DNA of 64,000 nucleotides from Bacteroidaceae bacterium. GTDB lineage: Bacteria; Bacteroidota; Bacteroidia; Bacteroidales; Barnesiellaceae_A. Of the stretch, positions 16,482 to 26,162 are shown in pieces (the stretch's first letter is position 1; every line of letters starts with the position of its first letter). The notes beneath the pieces are model-generated. The model searched no databases. It had not been told where the DNA came from and saw only the letters and a list, made by a program, of their open reading frames with translations. A program made the translations under genes and the position numbers. The stretch covers positions 1 to 64,000 of the forward strand of contig JAFZFQ010000037.1 in the NCBI GenBank assembly GCA_017555825.1, written 5' to 3'.

Positions 16482-19277
16482 ATGGGCGAAAATACTACTC
16501 GGCAGAGGCTCTTTTTGATAGATGCTTATGCGTTGATATATAGGTCTTATTATGCTTTTATAAAAAATCCGCGCATCAACTCGCGTGGTGAGAATACGTC
16601 GGCGATACTCGGATTTGTCAATACGCTGGAAGATGTGTTGCGACGCGAAAATCCCACGCACATAGCGGTGGGTTTTGACCCGCATGGGCCAACATTTCGT
16701 CATGAGGCCTACGAGCGCTATAAGGCGCAGCGTGAGGAGACTCCCGAGGCTATACGCTTTGCAGTACCTATCATCAAGGAGATTATCAAGGCCTATCGCA
16801 TGCCTATTATAGAAGTAGCCGGTTATGAGGCCGATGATGTAATAGGCTCGTTGGCTGTGAAGGCCGAAGCTGCAGGATTTGACACTTACATGATGACTCC
16901 CGACAAAGATTATGGACAGTTGGTGACCGACCATGTCTTTATGTATCGCCCTCGTTTTGGTGGCGACTACGATGTGTTGGGCGTGTCGGAGGTGTGTGCC
17001 AAGTATGATATTGCATCGCCCAAGCAGGTGATAGATATATTGGGCCTTATGGGCGATAGCTCCGACAATATACCCGGATGTCCGGGAGTGGGCGAGAAGA
17101 CTGCTGTCAAGTTGATTCAAGAGTTTGGCTCTATAGACAACCTGTTGGCCAATACCGATAAACTGAAAGGTGCTCTACAACGCAAAGTACAGGAAAATCG
17201 CGAAATGATAGAGTTCTCGCGTTTCCTTGCAACCATCAAGACCGATGTTGAGGTGGAGTTTGACGAAGAAGCACTGCGCCGTAAACCCATTGACGAGGAT
17301 ACTCTCCGTCGTATTTTTAATGAAATGGAGTTTCGCACCCTTGCCGACCGTATCTTGGGCAAGAGCACATCGACTCCTGCTCCTGTGCAACCCGCAGCTC
17401 CACAACAAATATCGCTTTTCGACGCCTTCGATGCTGCCGAGCAAGCTCCGCAAGAGGAGGTTGTGCTCAAGAGTGTGGCCGATGTGCCTCACACCTATCA
17501 CTTGGTAGATACCGAAGATGCCATGTGGGACTTGGCAGCCCTGCTGGGCAATGCTTCGCAATTTGCCTTCGACACCGAGACAACGGGCATTGATGCCATG
17601 CAGAGCGAGCTGGTGGGTATGTCGTTTGCTATGCAAGCTCACGAGGCCTACTATGTGCCCGTTCCGGCCGATCGCGTGACGGCCGAATTGGTAGTAGAGA
17701 TATTCCGCTCGGCCTTAGAGAACGAGAATATTATGAAAATAGGTCAGAACATCAAGTATGACTATATGGTTATGCGCAACTATGGCATAACCCTGCAAGG
17801 CAAGATGTTCGACACAATGGTAGCACATTACCTGTTGCAACCCGAGCAACGTCACAACATGGACTATCTGGCCGAGGTCTATATGCAATATCGCACTATA
17901 CCCATCGATAGCCTCATTGGTGCCAAAGGCAAGGGGCAGTTGTCGATGCGTCAAGTGCCCATAAATGAGGTGTGTGTGTATGCAGCCGAGGATGCCGATG
18001 TGACATGGCAACTGTATGAGATACTGCGCGATGAGTTGTCTAAGGAGCAGATGACACAACTCTTTGAGGAGATAGAAATGCCTCTTGTGCGTGTGCTTGC
18101 CGAGATGGAGATGGCCGGCGTGCGTGTAGATGTCGAGGCTTTGCGAGTCTCGGCTCAATCTCTTGAAGAGCGCATTGTTGCCCTTGAGGGCGAGATACAC
18201 GAGTTGGCAGGTATGGTGTTCAACATAGCTTCGCCGCGACAAGTAGGTGAAGTGCTTTTTGAGCACCTCAAGATAGATGCCAAGGCTCGTAAAACCAAGA
18301 GTGGACAATACTCAACCACCGAGGAGGTATTGGAACGACTCCGTCCCAATCATCCTATTGTGGGTAAGATACTCGATATGCGAGGCTTGCGCAAGTTGCT
18401 GAGCACATACGTCAATGCTCTGCCCGAGCTTATCAATAAAAAGACAGGCAAGATACACACCTCGTTCAACCAAACAGTTACGGCTACAGGTCGCCTCAGT
18501 TCGAGCAACCCCAACTTGCAGAATATACCCATACGCGACGCCGATGGTCGCGAGATACGTCGTGCCTTTGTGGCCTCGCCCGGTTGTCGATTCTTCTCGG
18601 CCGACTATTCGCAAATTGAACTACGCATCATGGCGCACATGAGTGGCGATAGCTCTATGATAGAGGCCTTCAATTCGGGTGCCGATGTACACACTGCTAC
18701 TGCAGCCAAGATATTCAAAGTGCCTTTTGACGAGGTGACAAGCGATATGCGTCGAAAAGCCAAGACGGCCAACTTTGGTATCATATATGGTATATCGACC
18801 TTTGGACTTGCCGAGCGCCTGAGTATTTCGCGCCCCGAGGCCAAGGAACTCATAGATGGCTATTTCGAGACCTATCCGCGCATCAAGGAGTATATGGCGC
18901 AGTGTATCGAAGAGGCGCGTAAGTGTGGCTACGTGACTACAATCTGTGGTCGCCGTCGCATGCTGCCCGATATCAATTCGCACAATGCCACCGTGCGGGG
19001 TTATGCCGAGCGAAATGCCATCAATGCACCCATACAAGGCAGTGCCGCCGATATTATCAAGATAGCCATGATAAATATATACAATCGCATGCAACGCGAG
19101 GGCTTACAGGCGCGTATGATATTGCAAGTACACGATGAGTTGAACTTTGATGTGCCGGTGAGTGAGGTTGACCAACTTGCTCGCCTTGTGACCGAGGAGA
19201 TGCAGCGAGCCTACACCATGTGTGTGCCCTTGACTGCCGACAGCGGTGTGGCCGATAATTGGCTCGAAGCTCATTGA
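16482..19277 (+). CDS. polA: DNA polymerase I
   Basis: Replaces RNA primers and fills repair gaps. The 931-residue enzyme has all three domains. The 5'-3' exonuclease is at about 1-290, with DSSDNIPGCPGVGEKTA as the helix-hairpin-helix. The 3'-5' exonuclease is at about 340-530; its DTETTG with D364 is intact, so proofreading should be active. The polymerase domain follows, with motif A (SADYSQIELR, D708), motif B (RRKAKTANFGIIYG) and motif C (QVHDEL, D885). It has a clear promoter and is followed after about 21 bases by mfd, which makes a DNA-repair operon. Confidence 0.97.
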   Translation: MGENTTRQRLFLIDAYALIYRSYYAFIKNPRINSRGENTSAILGFVNTLEDVLRRENPTHIAVGFDPHGPTFRHEAYERYKAQREETPEAIRFAVPIIKEIIKAYRMPIIEVAGYEADDVIGSLAVKAEAAGFDTYMMTPDKDYGQLVTDHVFMYRPRFGGDYDVLGVSEVCAKYDIASPKQVIDILGLMGDSSDNIPGCPGVGEKTAVKLIQEFGSIDNLLANTDKLKGALQRKVQENREMIEFSRFLATIKTDVEVEFDEEALRRKPIDEDTLRRIFNEMEFRTLADRILGKSTSTPAPVQPAAPQQISLFDAFDAAEQAPQEEVVLKSVADVPHTYHLVDTEDAMWDLAALLGNASQFAFDTETTGIDAMQSELVGMSFAMQAHEAYYVPVPADRVTAELVVEIFRSALENENIMKIGQNIKYDYMVMRNYGITLQGKMFDTMVAHYLLQPEQRHNMDYLAEVYMQYRTIPIDSLIGAKGKGQLSMRQVPINEVCVYAAEDADVTWQLYEILRDELSKEQMTQLFEEIEMPLVRVLAEMEMAGVRVDVEALRVSAQSLEERIVALEGEIHELAGMVFNIASPRQVGEVLFEHLKIDAKARKTKSGQYSTTEEVLERLRPNHPIVGKILDMRGLRKLLSTYVNALPELINKKTGKIHTSFNQTVTATGRLSSSNPNLQNIPIRDADGREIRRAFVASPGCRFFSADYSQIELRIMAHMSGDSSMIEAFNSGADVHTATAAKIFKVPFDEVTSDMRRKAKTANFGIIYGISTFGLAERLSISRPEAKELIDGYFETYPRIKEYMAQCIEEARKCGYVTTICGRRRMLPDINSHNATVRGYAERNAINAPIQGSAADIIKIAMINIYNRMQREGLQARMILQVHDELNFDVPVSEVDQLARLVTEEMQRAYTMCVPLTADSGVADNWLEAH

Positions 19278-19298
19278 TAATCATATAAAAATGTGCAC

Positions 19299-22200
19299 AT
19301 GGAGCTTGTAGAACTCAAATCGGTAATTAATACCCCTGCGCGTAAAAAGGCGTTGCTTGCTGTATTGTCGGATAGAAAAGTGAAACGCATTGCCCTTGCC
19401 GGTCTCGAAGGCTCGGCGGTGGCTTTTGCCTTGTGCAACTTGCTCGATACGGGCAAGCACACCATCATAGTGGCCGGCGATAGTGACGAGGCGGGATATT
19501 TATATCACGACCTTGTGCAACTCGAAGGTGAGCAACGTGTGGCCTTTTTCCCCTCGGGCTATAAGCGCAATATCAAATATGGTCAGGTAGATGCCCCGGC
19601 GGGCATCATGCGTACCGATGTGCTCAACCGTCTCAAGCTCAAAGAACCTCTCTTGGTTGTGACTTACCCGGAGGCAATAGCCGAGAAAGTGGTGCAGGAG
19701 AAGGTGTTGGAGCAAAACACCTTGCATATAAGCATACAAGAGCCGGTAGATATAACCTTTGTTGCCCAGGTGTTGCGTGAGTATGGATTTGCCCGTGTCG
19801 ACTATGTGTATGAGCCGGGTCAGTATGCCGTGCGCGGTAGTATTCTTGACGTCTTTTCATACTCAAATGAGTATCCCTATCGCATTGACTTCTTTGGCGA
19901 CGATGTAGAGAGTATTCGTTCGTTTGATGTCGATAGCCAACTCTCGCGCGAGAAACACGATGAGGTGTATATAATACCCAATGTGTGCAACCGTGTGGAA
20001 AACGGTGTATCGTTGCTCGAATTTGTCGACGCCAAGACTCTCTTTGCCTTTGGCGACTTGGCACGTACCATCGACCGCATTATAGAGCTGTCGAAAGAGA
20101 CCCTTGCTGTGCAAGCCTATGTTACCGAGGAAGTCGATGTAAATGCCATGCAAAAGATAGTCGATGCCGATGCTTTTGCACGCAGTTTGGTGTCGTTTCG
20201 TCGCATTGAATATGGCAAAAAGACCATAGAAACGCCACAAGCAACTATCGAATATAACTGTTCACTGCAGGGTATATATCATAAGAATTTTGACCTTGTA
20301 AGCGACTCGTTTGTTAAGTTCCAACAAGAGGGCTACAAGCTATATATTGCCAGCGATAACGAAAAGCAGACCGATCGCCTGCGCGATATCTTTGCCGATC
20401 GTGGTGACGATATAACCTTTACCCCTATTTTGCACACCGTTCATGCCGGCTTTGTCGATAATGATATGAAGGTGTGTTGTTTTACCGACCACCAGATATT
20501 TGACCGCTTTCACAAGTATAACCTCAAGAGCGACAGAGCACGCTCGGGCAAGATGGCGCTGTCGTTGCGCGAACTGCAACAAATCGAGGTGGGCGACTAC
20601 TTGGTGCATATAGACCATGGTATAGGACAATTTGGTGGACTCACTCACACCGAGATTGCCGGCAAGAAGCAAGAGGCCATCAAGGTGATATACAAGAATG
20701 GCGACCTGATATATGTGAGCATTCATGCGTTGCACAAGTTGTCGAAGTATCGCTCAAAAGAGGGCGAGGCTCCTACGCTCAACCGATTGGGTACTGGAGC
20801 ATGGGAGCGCATGAAAGAGCGCACCAAGAGCAAGATGAAAGATATTGCTCGCGACCTCATCAAGCTCTATGCAGCTCGCCGACAAGAGAAGGGTTTTGCC
20901 TATTCGCCCGACAACTTTATGCAACACGAGTTGGAGGCTTCGTTTATATATGAAGATACCCCCGACCAAGTAAAGGCTACGCAAGACGTCAAGGGTGATA
21001 TGGAGAGTGCGCGCCCGATGGATCGCCTCATCTGTGGCGATGTGGGCTTTGGCAAGACCGAGGTTGCCATTCGTGCGGCTTTCAAAGCTACTTGCGACAA
21101 CAAACAGGTAGCAGTGCTCGTTCCTACTACGGTGTTGGCTTTTCAGCACTACCAGACCTTCAGCGACCGCTTGCGCGAGTTTCCGGTGAGGGTCGAGTAT
21201 CTGAGTCGTGCACGCAAGCCCAAGGAAGTGCGACGTATACTCGCCGAACTCAAAGAGGGCAAGGTGGATATTCTCATAGGTACGCACCGCATCATAGGCA
21301 AGGATGTAGAATTTAAAGACTTGGGCCTCTTGGTTATTGACGAAGAGCAAAAGTTTGGTGTGGCAGTCAAGGAGAAGCTCAAGCAGATGAAGGTCAATGT
21401 CGATACCCTTACCATGTCGGCAACCCCCATTCCGCGCACATTGCAGTTCTCATTGATGGGAGCACGCGATCTCTCGGCCATTACCACGCCACCATCCAAT
21501 CGCTATCCTATAATGACCGAGGTTCACTCTTTCAACGAAGATATTATCCGTGAGGCTGTCAACTTTGAGATGAGTCGCAATGGTCAGGTCTTTTTTGTCA
21601 ACAATAATATTGAGCAACTTGCTACATTGCACAACCTCATTACACGTCTTGTGCCCGACGTGCGCATAGCCATAGGTCATGGTCGCATGTCGCCCGATGA
21701 GTTGGAAAAAGTGATACTCGACTTTGTCAACTACGACTACGATGTGCTGTTGGCAACTACTATTATCGAGAGTGGTATAGATATGCCCAATACCAATACT
21801 ATTATTATAAATAATGCGCACAAATTTGGCCTGAGCGAGTTGCATCAATTGCGAGGTCGGGTAGGTCGTAGCAATCGCAAGGCTTTTTGTTACCTACTCA
21901 CACCGCCACACCATGCCTTCAGCGAGGAGTCGCGTCGTCGCTTGCAAGCCATCGAGAGCTTCTCGGATCTGGGTAGTGGTATTCATATTGCCATGCAAGA
22001 CCTCGATATACGCGGAGCCGGCAACTTGCTGGGAGCCGAGCAGAGTGGTTTTATTGCCGATCTTGGCTATGAGACCTACCAAAAAATCTTGCAAGAGGCA
22101 GTTTCAGAGCTCAAGACACAGGAGTTTAGCGAGCTTTACTATAGCGAGAGTGATAAGGGTGGCGCCGAGACCTATGTGGCCGATTGTCAATTTGAATCGG

Positions 22201-22640
22201 ATCTCAATCTTTTTATTTCGGCCGACTATGTGCCTATGGACAATGAGCGCATTACCCTATATCGCGAGCTTGATGGCCTTGAGCGCGAAAGTGATGTAGC
22301 CGCCTTCTGTGAGCGACTACGCGACCGTTTTGGTGCCATTCCCACCGAGACGCTCGATCTTGTGCAAGTCGTCAATCTGCGTCGTGTAGCGCGTACACTT
22401 GGCTTTGAGAAGGTGTCGCTCAAGCAAGGGCGTATGTATCTATACTTTGTGGGCGATGAGCACACAGCCTACTACCAGTCGGCGGCATTTGGCAGGGTGC
22501 TCAATTATATGCAACATCATCCGCGTCAATGTAAATTGCGCGAGGTCAACAGTCGCCGTTCTATGGTCGTAGACAATATCACCGATGTACTTACTGCGGT
22601 ACAACTGCTCAAGACTATCACCCAGACCGAGAGCGTGTAA
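19299..22640 (+). CDS. mfd: Transcription-repair coupling factor
   Basis: Removes RNA polymerase stalled at DNA lesions and recruits UvrA. The ATG at 19299 gives 1113 residues; a GTG two codons earlier is also possible. The layout is as expected. A UvrB-like N-terminal region is followed by the RNA-polymerase interaction domain (about 470-540, with LVHIDHGIGQFGGL). The SF2 translocase has Walker A (GDVGFGKTE, near 580) and DEEQ (near 681), then the ESGIDMPNTNT and QLRGRVGRS motifs. The C-terminal TRCF domain ends the protein. The gene follows polA closely and its stop lies only 6 bases from the stop of the converging channel gene. Confidence 0.96.
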   Translation: MELVELKSVINTPARKKALLAVLSDRKVKRIALAGLEGSAVAFALCNLLDTGKHTIIVAGDSDEAGYLYHDLVQLEGEQRVAFFPSGYKRNIKYGQVDAPAGIMRTDVLNRLKLKEPLLVVTYPEAIAEKVVQEKVLEQNTLHISIQEPVDITFVAQVLREYGFARVDYVYEPGQYAVRGSILDVFSYSNEYPYRIDFFGDDVESIRSFDVDSQLSREKHDEVYIIPNVCNRVENGVSLLEFVDAKTLFAFGDLARTIDRIIELSKETLAVQAYVTEEVDVNAMQKIVDADAFARSLVSFRRIEYGKKTIETPQATIEYNCSLQGIYHKNFDLVSDSFVKFQQEGYKLYIASDNEKQTDRLRDIFADRGDDITFTPILHTVHAGFVDNDMKVCCFTDHQIFDRFHKYNLKSDRARSGKMALSLRELQQIEVGDYLVHIDHGIGQFGGLTHTEIAGKKQEAIKVIYKNGDLIYVSIHALHKLSKYRSKEGEAPTLNRLGTGAWERMKERTKSKMKDIARDLIKLYAARRQEKGFAYSPDNFMQHELEASFIYEDTPDQVKATQDVKGDMESARPMDRLICGDVGFGKTEVAIRAAFKATCDNKQVAVLVPTTVLAFQHYQTFSDRLREFPVRVEYLSRARKPKEVRRILAELKEGKVDILIGTHRIIGKDVEFKDLGLLVIDEEQKFGVAVKEKLKQMKVNVDTLTMSATPIPRTLQFSLMGARDLSAITTPPSNRYPIMTEVHSFNEDIIREAVNFEMSRNGQVFFVNNNIEQLATLHNLITRLVPDVRIAIGHGRMSPDELEKVILDFVNYDYDVLLATTIIESGIDMPNTNTIIINNAHKFGLSELHQLRGRVGRSNRKAFCYLLTPPHHAFSEESRRRLQAIESFSDLGSGIHIAMQDLDIRGAGNLLGAEQSGFIADLGYETYQKILQEAVSELKTQEFSELYYSESDKGGAETYVADCQFESDLNLFISADYVPMDNERITLYRELDGLERESDVAAFCERLRDRFGAIPTETLDLVQVVNLRRVARTLGFEKVSLKQGRMYLYFVGDEHTAYYQSAAFGRVLNYMQHHPRQCKLREVNSRRSMVVDNITDVLTAVQLLKTITQTESV

Positions 22641-22646
22641 GGATGG

Positions 22647-23978
22647 CTATATGCCCGTAGCGCCAATATCTTCGGGCTTGTATCCTTGCGATACGAGCGA
22701 CTGTGCTATGTAGTAGCGACCCGAGGCGTTCTGGAATGGATATAGCTCGAACAATGGCATAATGGCTATGGCATATTCCATGATTTGCGATTGAATGATT
22801 TCGTAGCTCTCCCAATGTGTAGTATTGGTGAAGCAATAGAGTTGCAAAGGCATGCCATTGCCGTCGGGTTGTAGCGAGCGCACCATCAACGTATACTCCT
22901 CACGGTGCTGAATATCGGGGTGTAGCGAGAGATAGTTTGTGAGGTATTGCCTGAAAAGAGCCAGGTTTGTACCGGCTTGGTTGTTGCCCAAGGCTTCGTG
23001 AGGCGTGTTGTCGTTGGTGGGGTTGTAGATTGTTATGCCGTTTTTCTCTATAAAGTTGGCAATGACGCTGTGTGTCGAGAGTCGCTTTATCAACTCCGGA
23101 GTGCAGAACTGTATGGAGTTGAGGTCTACCACTATCGACTGCATGATGCGTCGGCCACCCGACTCTTTCATTCCGCGCCAATTCTGTATAGGTTGCGATA
23201 CCAGCGTGTATGGTGGCAACATGATGAGTGTGTTGTCGTAGTTGCGCACCTTTACCGTGTTGAGCGATACATCTGTTACTACACCATCGACTATAGTACC
23301 CGGTATGGTTATCCAGTCGTCGTTGCGCACCATATCGTATTGGGCAATCTGTATGCCGGCCACAAAGCCGAGTATTGTATCTTTGAAAATGAGCAACAGA
23401 ATAGCGGCAAAAGCACCCAATCCGGTGATAAGTGCCGCGGGCGAGCGGTTGATGAGAATAGAGACTGTAACGATGCATCCCAATGCGATAAAAACGCCGT
23501 GAATAATCTGTAGTATGCCCTTCATGGGTCGGTTGCGCATGCGGCTGTGCTCATAGAAGGCATCCCATAGCAGAGATACAAATGTATTGACCGTGCTCAC
23601 CATGACCCACACCAGGGCTATGATGCACACACGTTGCAGGGAGGTGAGCAGTGTGCCACTGAAGGCAAAAGGAAGCATGATGTGTATGCTTGTAGGAGGG
23701 ATAAACCACAATGCACGCGATATGAGTTGCGACCGATAGAGGTTGCCAAAGAAAGCCCCCTTGCGATGTTGCAAGATGTGTTTAAGTATAAAATTCGACA
23801 ACCAACTGAGCACGAACATGGCCAGAAACGACTGCAAGACAATAACAATAAGGTATATCCACTTGTCATATATCCCGCTCGAGGCCTGGTGCAACCCCAT
23901 GTGCGAGAGTATATCGCGAATGTGTTGCAGCAGTCTGTGGGCAGCCGAGCTCGAGTTGTTGTCGATAGATAGTAGCAT
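22647..23978 (-). CDS. Mechanosensitive ion channel, MscS family (YbdG-like)
   Basis: A channel that opens under membrane tension during osmotic downshock. The 443-residue protein has about five membrane helices between 40 and 215. The pore-lining helix and the start of the beta domain read LGAFAAILLLIFKDTILG and TIVDGVVTDVSLNTVKVRNYD. A later segment NWRGMKESGGRRI strongly resembles E. coli YbdG (MscM). The cytoplasmic C-terminal domain (about 270-443) would form the vestibule. It faces mfd tail to tail with a 6-base gap. No other osmotic-stress gene is adjacent. Confidence 0.9.
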   Translation of the reverse strand: MLLSIDNNSSSAAHRLLQHIRDILSHMGLHQASSGIYDKWIYLIVIVLQSFLAMFVLSWLSNFILKHILQHRKGAFFGNLYRSQLISRALWFIPPTSIHIMLPFAFSGTLLTSLQRVCIIALVWVMVSTVNTFVSLLWDAFYEHSRMRNRPMKGILQIIHGVFIALGCIVTVSILINRSPAALITGLGAFAAILLLIFKDTILGFVAGIQIAQYDMVRNDDWITIPGTIVDGVVTDVSLNTVKVRNYDNTLIMLPPYTLVSQPIQNWRGMKESGGRRIMQSIVVDLNSIQFCTPELIKRLSTHSVIANFIEKNGITIYNPTNDNTPHEALGNNQAGTNLALFRQYLTNYLSLHPDIQHREEYTLMVRSLQPDGNGMPLQLYCFTNTTHWESYEIIQSQIMEYAIAIMPLFELYPFQNASGRYYIAQSLVSQGYKPEDIGATGI

Positions 23979-24017
23979 ATTGTTACCAACAATCGTTACC
24001 GATGTTTGTTCAACGTT

Positions 24018-24047
24018 TTGAGAGTCGCATAAAAATTACTATCTTCG
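24018..24047 (+). promoter_or_regulatory. Promoter of ychF
   Basis: TTG (24018-24020), a 19-base spacer and TATCTTCG (24040-24047), with one mismatch in the -7 box, lie 37 bases upstream of the ATG. Confidence 0.55.
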
Positions 24048-24084
24048 CGCCGAATTTGAAAACGAACACAATAAATATATTATC

Positions 24085-25188
24085 ATGGCATTGAAATGCG
24101 GTATTGTTGGCTTGCCCAACGTCGGAAAATCGACACTTTTCAACTGTTTGTCAAACGCTAAAGCTCAATCGGCAAACTTCCCCTTCTGTACAATAGAGCC
24201 CAATGTGGGTGTGATAACAGTGCCCGACGAGCGCTTGAACAAGTTGGCCGAGATTATACATCCCCAACGCATTGTTCCTACTACTGTAGAGATTGTAGAT
24301 ATTGCCGGTCTTGTAAAGGGTGCAAGCAAGGGCGAAGGTTTGGGTAACAAGTTCCTTGCCAACATTCGCGAGACAGATGCTATTCTTCACGTGTTGCGTT
24401 GCTTTGACGACGATAATATTACCCACGTAGACGGTAGTGTTGATCCCGTGCGCGATAAAGAGATTATCGACTATGAGTTGCAACTCAAGGACCTCGAAAC
24501 CATCGATGCCCGCATCGCCAAGGTACAAAAGCAAGCTCAAACCGGTGGCGACAAGAATGCCAAGATGACCTACGATGTGTTGAGCCGTTACAAAGAGGCT
24601 CTTGAGCAAGGTAAGGCTGCTCGTACCGTGCAATTTGAAACAAAAGACGAGCAACGCATTGCACACGATCTCTTCTTGCTCACCAGCAAGCCCGTATTGT
24701 ATGTATGTAACGTAGACGAGGGTAGCGCTGTGAGCGGTAATGCCTATGTAGAGCGTGTGCGTGAGGCTGTAAAGGAGGAGAATGCCGAGATTCTTATTTT
24801 GGCAGCCAAGACCGAGTCGGAGATTGCCGAGTTTGAAGATTATGAGGAGCGTAAGATGTTCCTCGACGAGATAGGTCTTGAGGAGTCGGGCGTATCGCGT
24901 CTTATTCGTTCGGCCTACAAGTTGCTCGACCTCGAAACATATATCACTGCCGGCGAGCTTGAGGTGCGTGCCTGGACCTATCGCAAGGGTAGCAAGGCTC
25001 CCCAATGTGCCGGTGTTATCCACACCGACTTTGAGAAAGGTTTTATTCGCGCCGAGGTTATCAAGTACGAAGATTTCATTACTCTTGGATCGGAGGCTGC
25101 CTGTAAAGATGCCGGTAAGATGAGCATCGAGGGCAAAGAGTATGTCGTACAAGATGGCGATATCATGCACTTCCGCTTCAACGTGTAA
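24085..25188 (+). CDS. ychF: Ribosome-associated ATPase/GTPase YchF (OLA1 family)
   Basis: A universally conserved P-loop NTPase of the Obg group that binds ribosomes and responds to oxidative stress; family members prefer ATP. The 367-residue protein shows GLPNVGKST (G9-T17), IVDIAGLVKGASKGEGLGN as the G3 region, a coiled-coil insert (about 125-200), and a C-terminal TGS domain. That domain contains RAWTYRKGSKAPQCAGVIH and DFEKGFIRAEV. It is monocistronic with its own promoter and terminator. The antisense strand is also open for 339 codons here, a by-product of codon bias. Confidence 0.96.
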   Translation: MALKCGIVGLPNVGKSTLFNCLSNAKAQSANFPFCTIEPNVGVITVPDERLNKLAEIIHPQRIVPTTVEIVDIAGLVKGASKGEGLGNKFLANIRETDAILHVLRCFDDDNITHVDGSVDPVRDKEIIDYELQLKDLETIDARIAKVQKQAQTGGDKNAKMTYDVLSRYKEALEQGKAARTVQFETKDEQRIAHDLFLLTSKPVLYVCNVDEGSAVSGNAYVERVREAVKEENAEILILAAKTESEIAEFEDYEERKMFLDEIGLEESGVSRLIRSAYKLLDLETYITAGELEVRAWTYRKGSKAPQCAGVIHTDFEKGFIRAEVIKYEDFITLGSEAACKDAGKMSIEGKEYVVQDGDIMHFRFNV

Positions 25189-25207
25189 GCATCTACTGTA
25201 TAGATAT

Positions 25208-25244
25208 AAATGCCATGCAAAACATTTGTTTTGTGTGGCATTTT
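25208..25244 (+). terminator. Terminator of ychF
   Basis: AAATGCCA (25208-25215) pairs with TGGCATTT (25236-25243), with an inner CAAAAC/GTTTTG stem, ending in a T run. Confidence 0.75.
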
Positions 25245-25330
25245 CATTGTCAGGGGGTTCAATGTGTTTGTATCTGTGTTTGTATCTCTATGTAGAATGA
25301 AAAATCTTTCACTAACGTAGCGCGATTGTC

Positions 25331-25350
25331 GATAGAAAAATCTATCTTTG
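25331..25350 (+). promoter_or_regulatory. -7 box with overlapping dyad, hydrolase-murF-ddl operon
   Basis: TATCTTTG (25343-25350) is an exact -7 match, 25 bases before the start. A 6-bp dyad GATAGA/TCTATC (25331-25336 with 25341-25346) overlaps it, a place where a repressor could block the promoter. Confidence 0.45.
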
Positions 25351-25374
25351 TAAGTTAAAATGTAATAGCTAAAT

Positions 25375-26151
25375 ATGTTGACTCAAATAACACTCAACGG
25401 CACACGTGTACAGTATAAGGTAGTAGGCGAGGGTGCTCCTGTCATTTTGCTACATGGCTGGGGTTGTAACATTGCTACAATGGCTTCTATTGAGGCTATT
25501 TTGTCGCCTCACTTCAAGGTCTATACACTCGATTTTCCCGGATTTGGTGGTAGCGAAACGCCTGCCGATGTGTGGGGTGTAGAGGAGTATACACAAATGC
25601 TGGAGCGTTTTGTGGCTGAGTTGCATATTGACAACCCTATACTCATAGGTCACTCTTTCGGTGGTCGCGTATCTATCTTGTACGGCTCGCGCAATGAGGT
25701 GCGCAAGATTGTATTGGTCGATGCTGCCGGAGCCAAGCCTCGACGCCCGCTCAAGTATTACTGCAAGGTATACTCTTATAAACTCTACAAGCAATTCTTG
25801 TACCTGACAATGGGCAAGGAGCGTGCCGAGGAGAAGTTGGAGGCGCGTCGTCGCACTGCCGGTTCGGCCGATTACAATGCCCTCACTGGTATGATGCGTC
25901 GCATTCTCGTCAAGGTGGTAAACGAGTATCTCGAAAAAGAGATGACCTTGATAAAGTGCCCTGTGCAACTTATATGGGGAGCCAATGACAAGGATACCAA
26001 GCTACGCGAAGCCAAGGTAATGCTCAAGCGCATACCCAATGCACGCCTTGATGTGATAGAGGATGCTGCACACTATTCATTTATTGACAACCCCTTCCGT
26101 TTTCGTTCATATCTCACCGCATTCTTGAAAAAAGAGATTTACGGTAAATAA
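25375..26151 (+). CDS. Alpha/beta-fold hydrolase of the MurF-Ddl unit
   Basis: A 258-residue serine hydrolase. The oxyanion motif HGWG (26-29), the nucleophile elbow GHSFGG with S94, an acidic residue in WGANDKDTK, and a catalytic histidine near 232 (DAAHYSF) are all present. A helical cap lies between about 125 and 195 and is rich in basic residues. No signal peptide is present, so it should act in the cytoplasm or at the inner face of the membrane. It is 11 bases upstream of a membrane-bound MurF-like ligase and in one operon with ddl. That suggests a role in cell-wall precursor handling, but the substrate is unknown. Confidence 0.85.
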   Translation: MLTQITLNGTRVQYKVVGEGAPVILLHGWGCNIATMASIEAILSPHFKVYTLDFPGFGGSETPADVWGVEEYTQMLERFVAELHIDNPILIGHSFGGRVSILYGSRNEVRKIVLVDAAGAKPRRPLKYYCKVYSYKLYKQFLYLTMGKERAEEKLEARRRTAGSADYNALTGMMRRILVKVVNEYLEKEMTLIKCPVQLIWGANDKDTKLREAKVMLKRIPNARLDVIEDAAHYSFIDNPFRFRSYLTAFLKKEIYGK

Positions 26152-26162
26152 TTATAATCGCA

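Noticed and set aside
24151-25170. 339-codon open frame antisense to ychF
   Set aside because: It mirrors the codons of a certain gene; the peptide has no domain pattern. Codon bias that avoids TTA, CTA and TCA leaves the antisense frame open.
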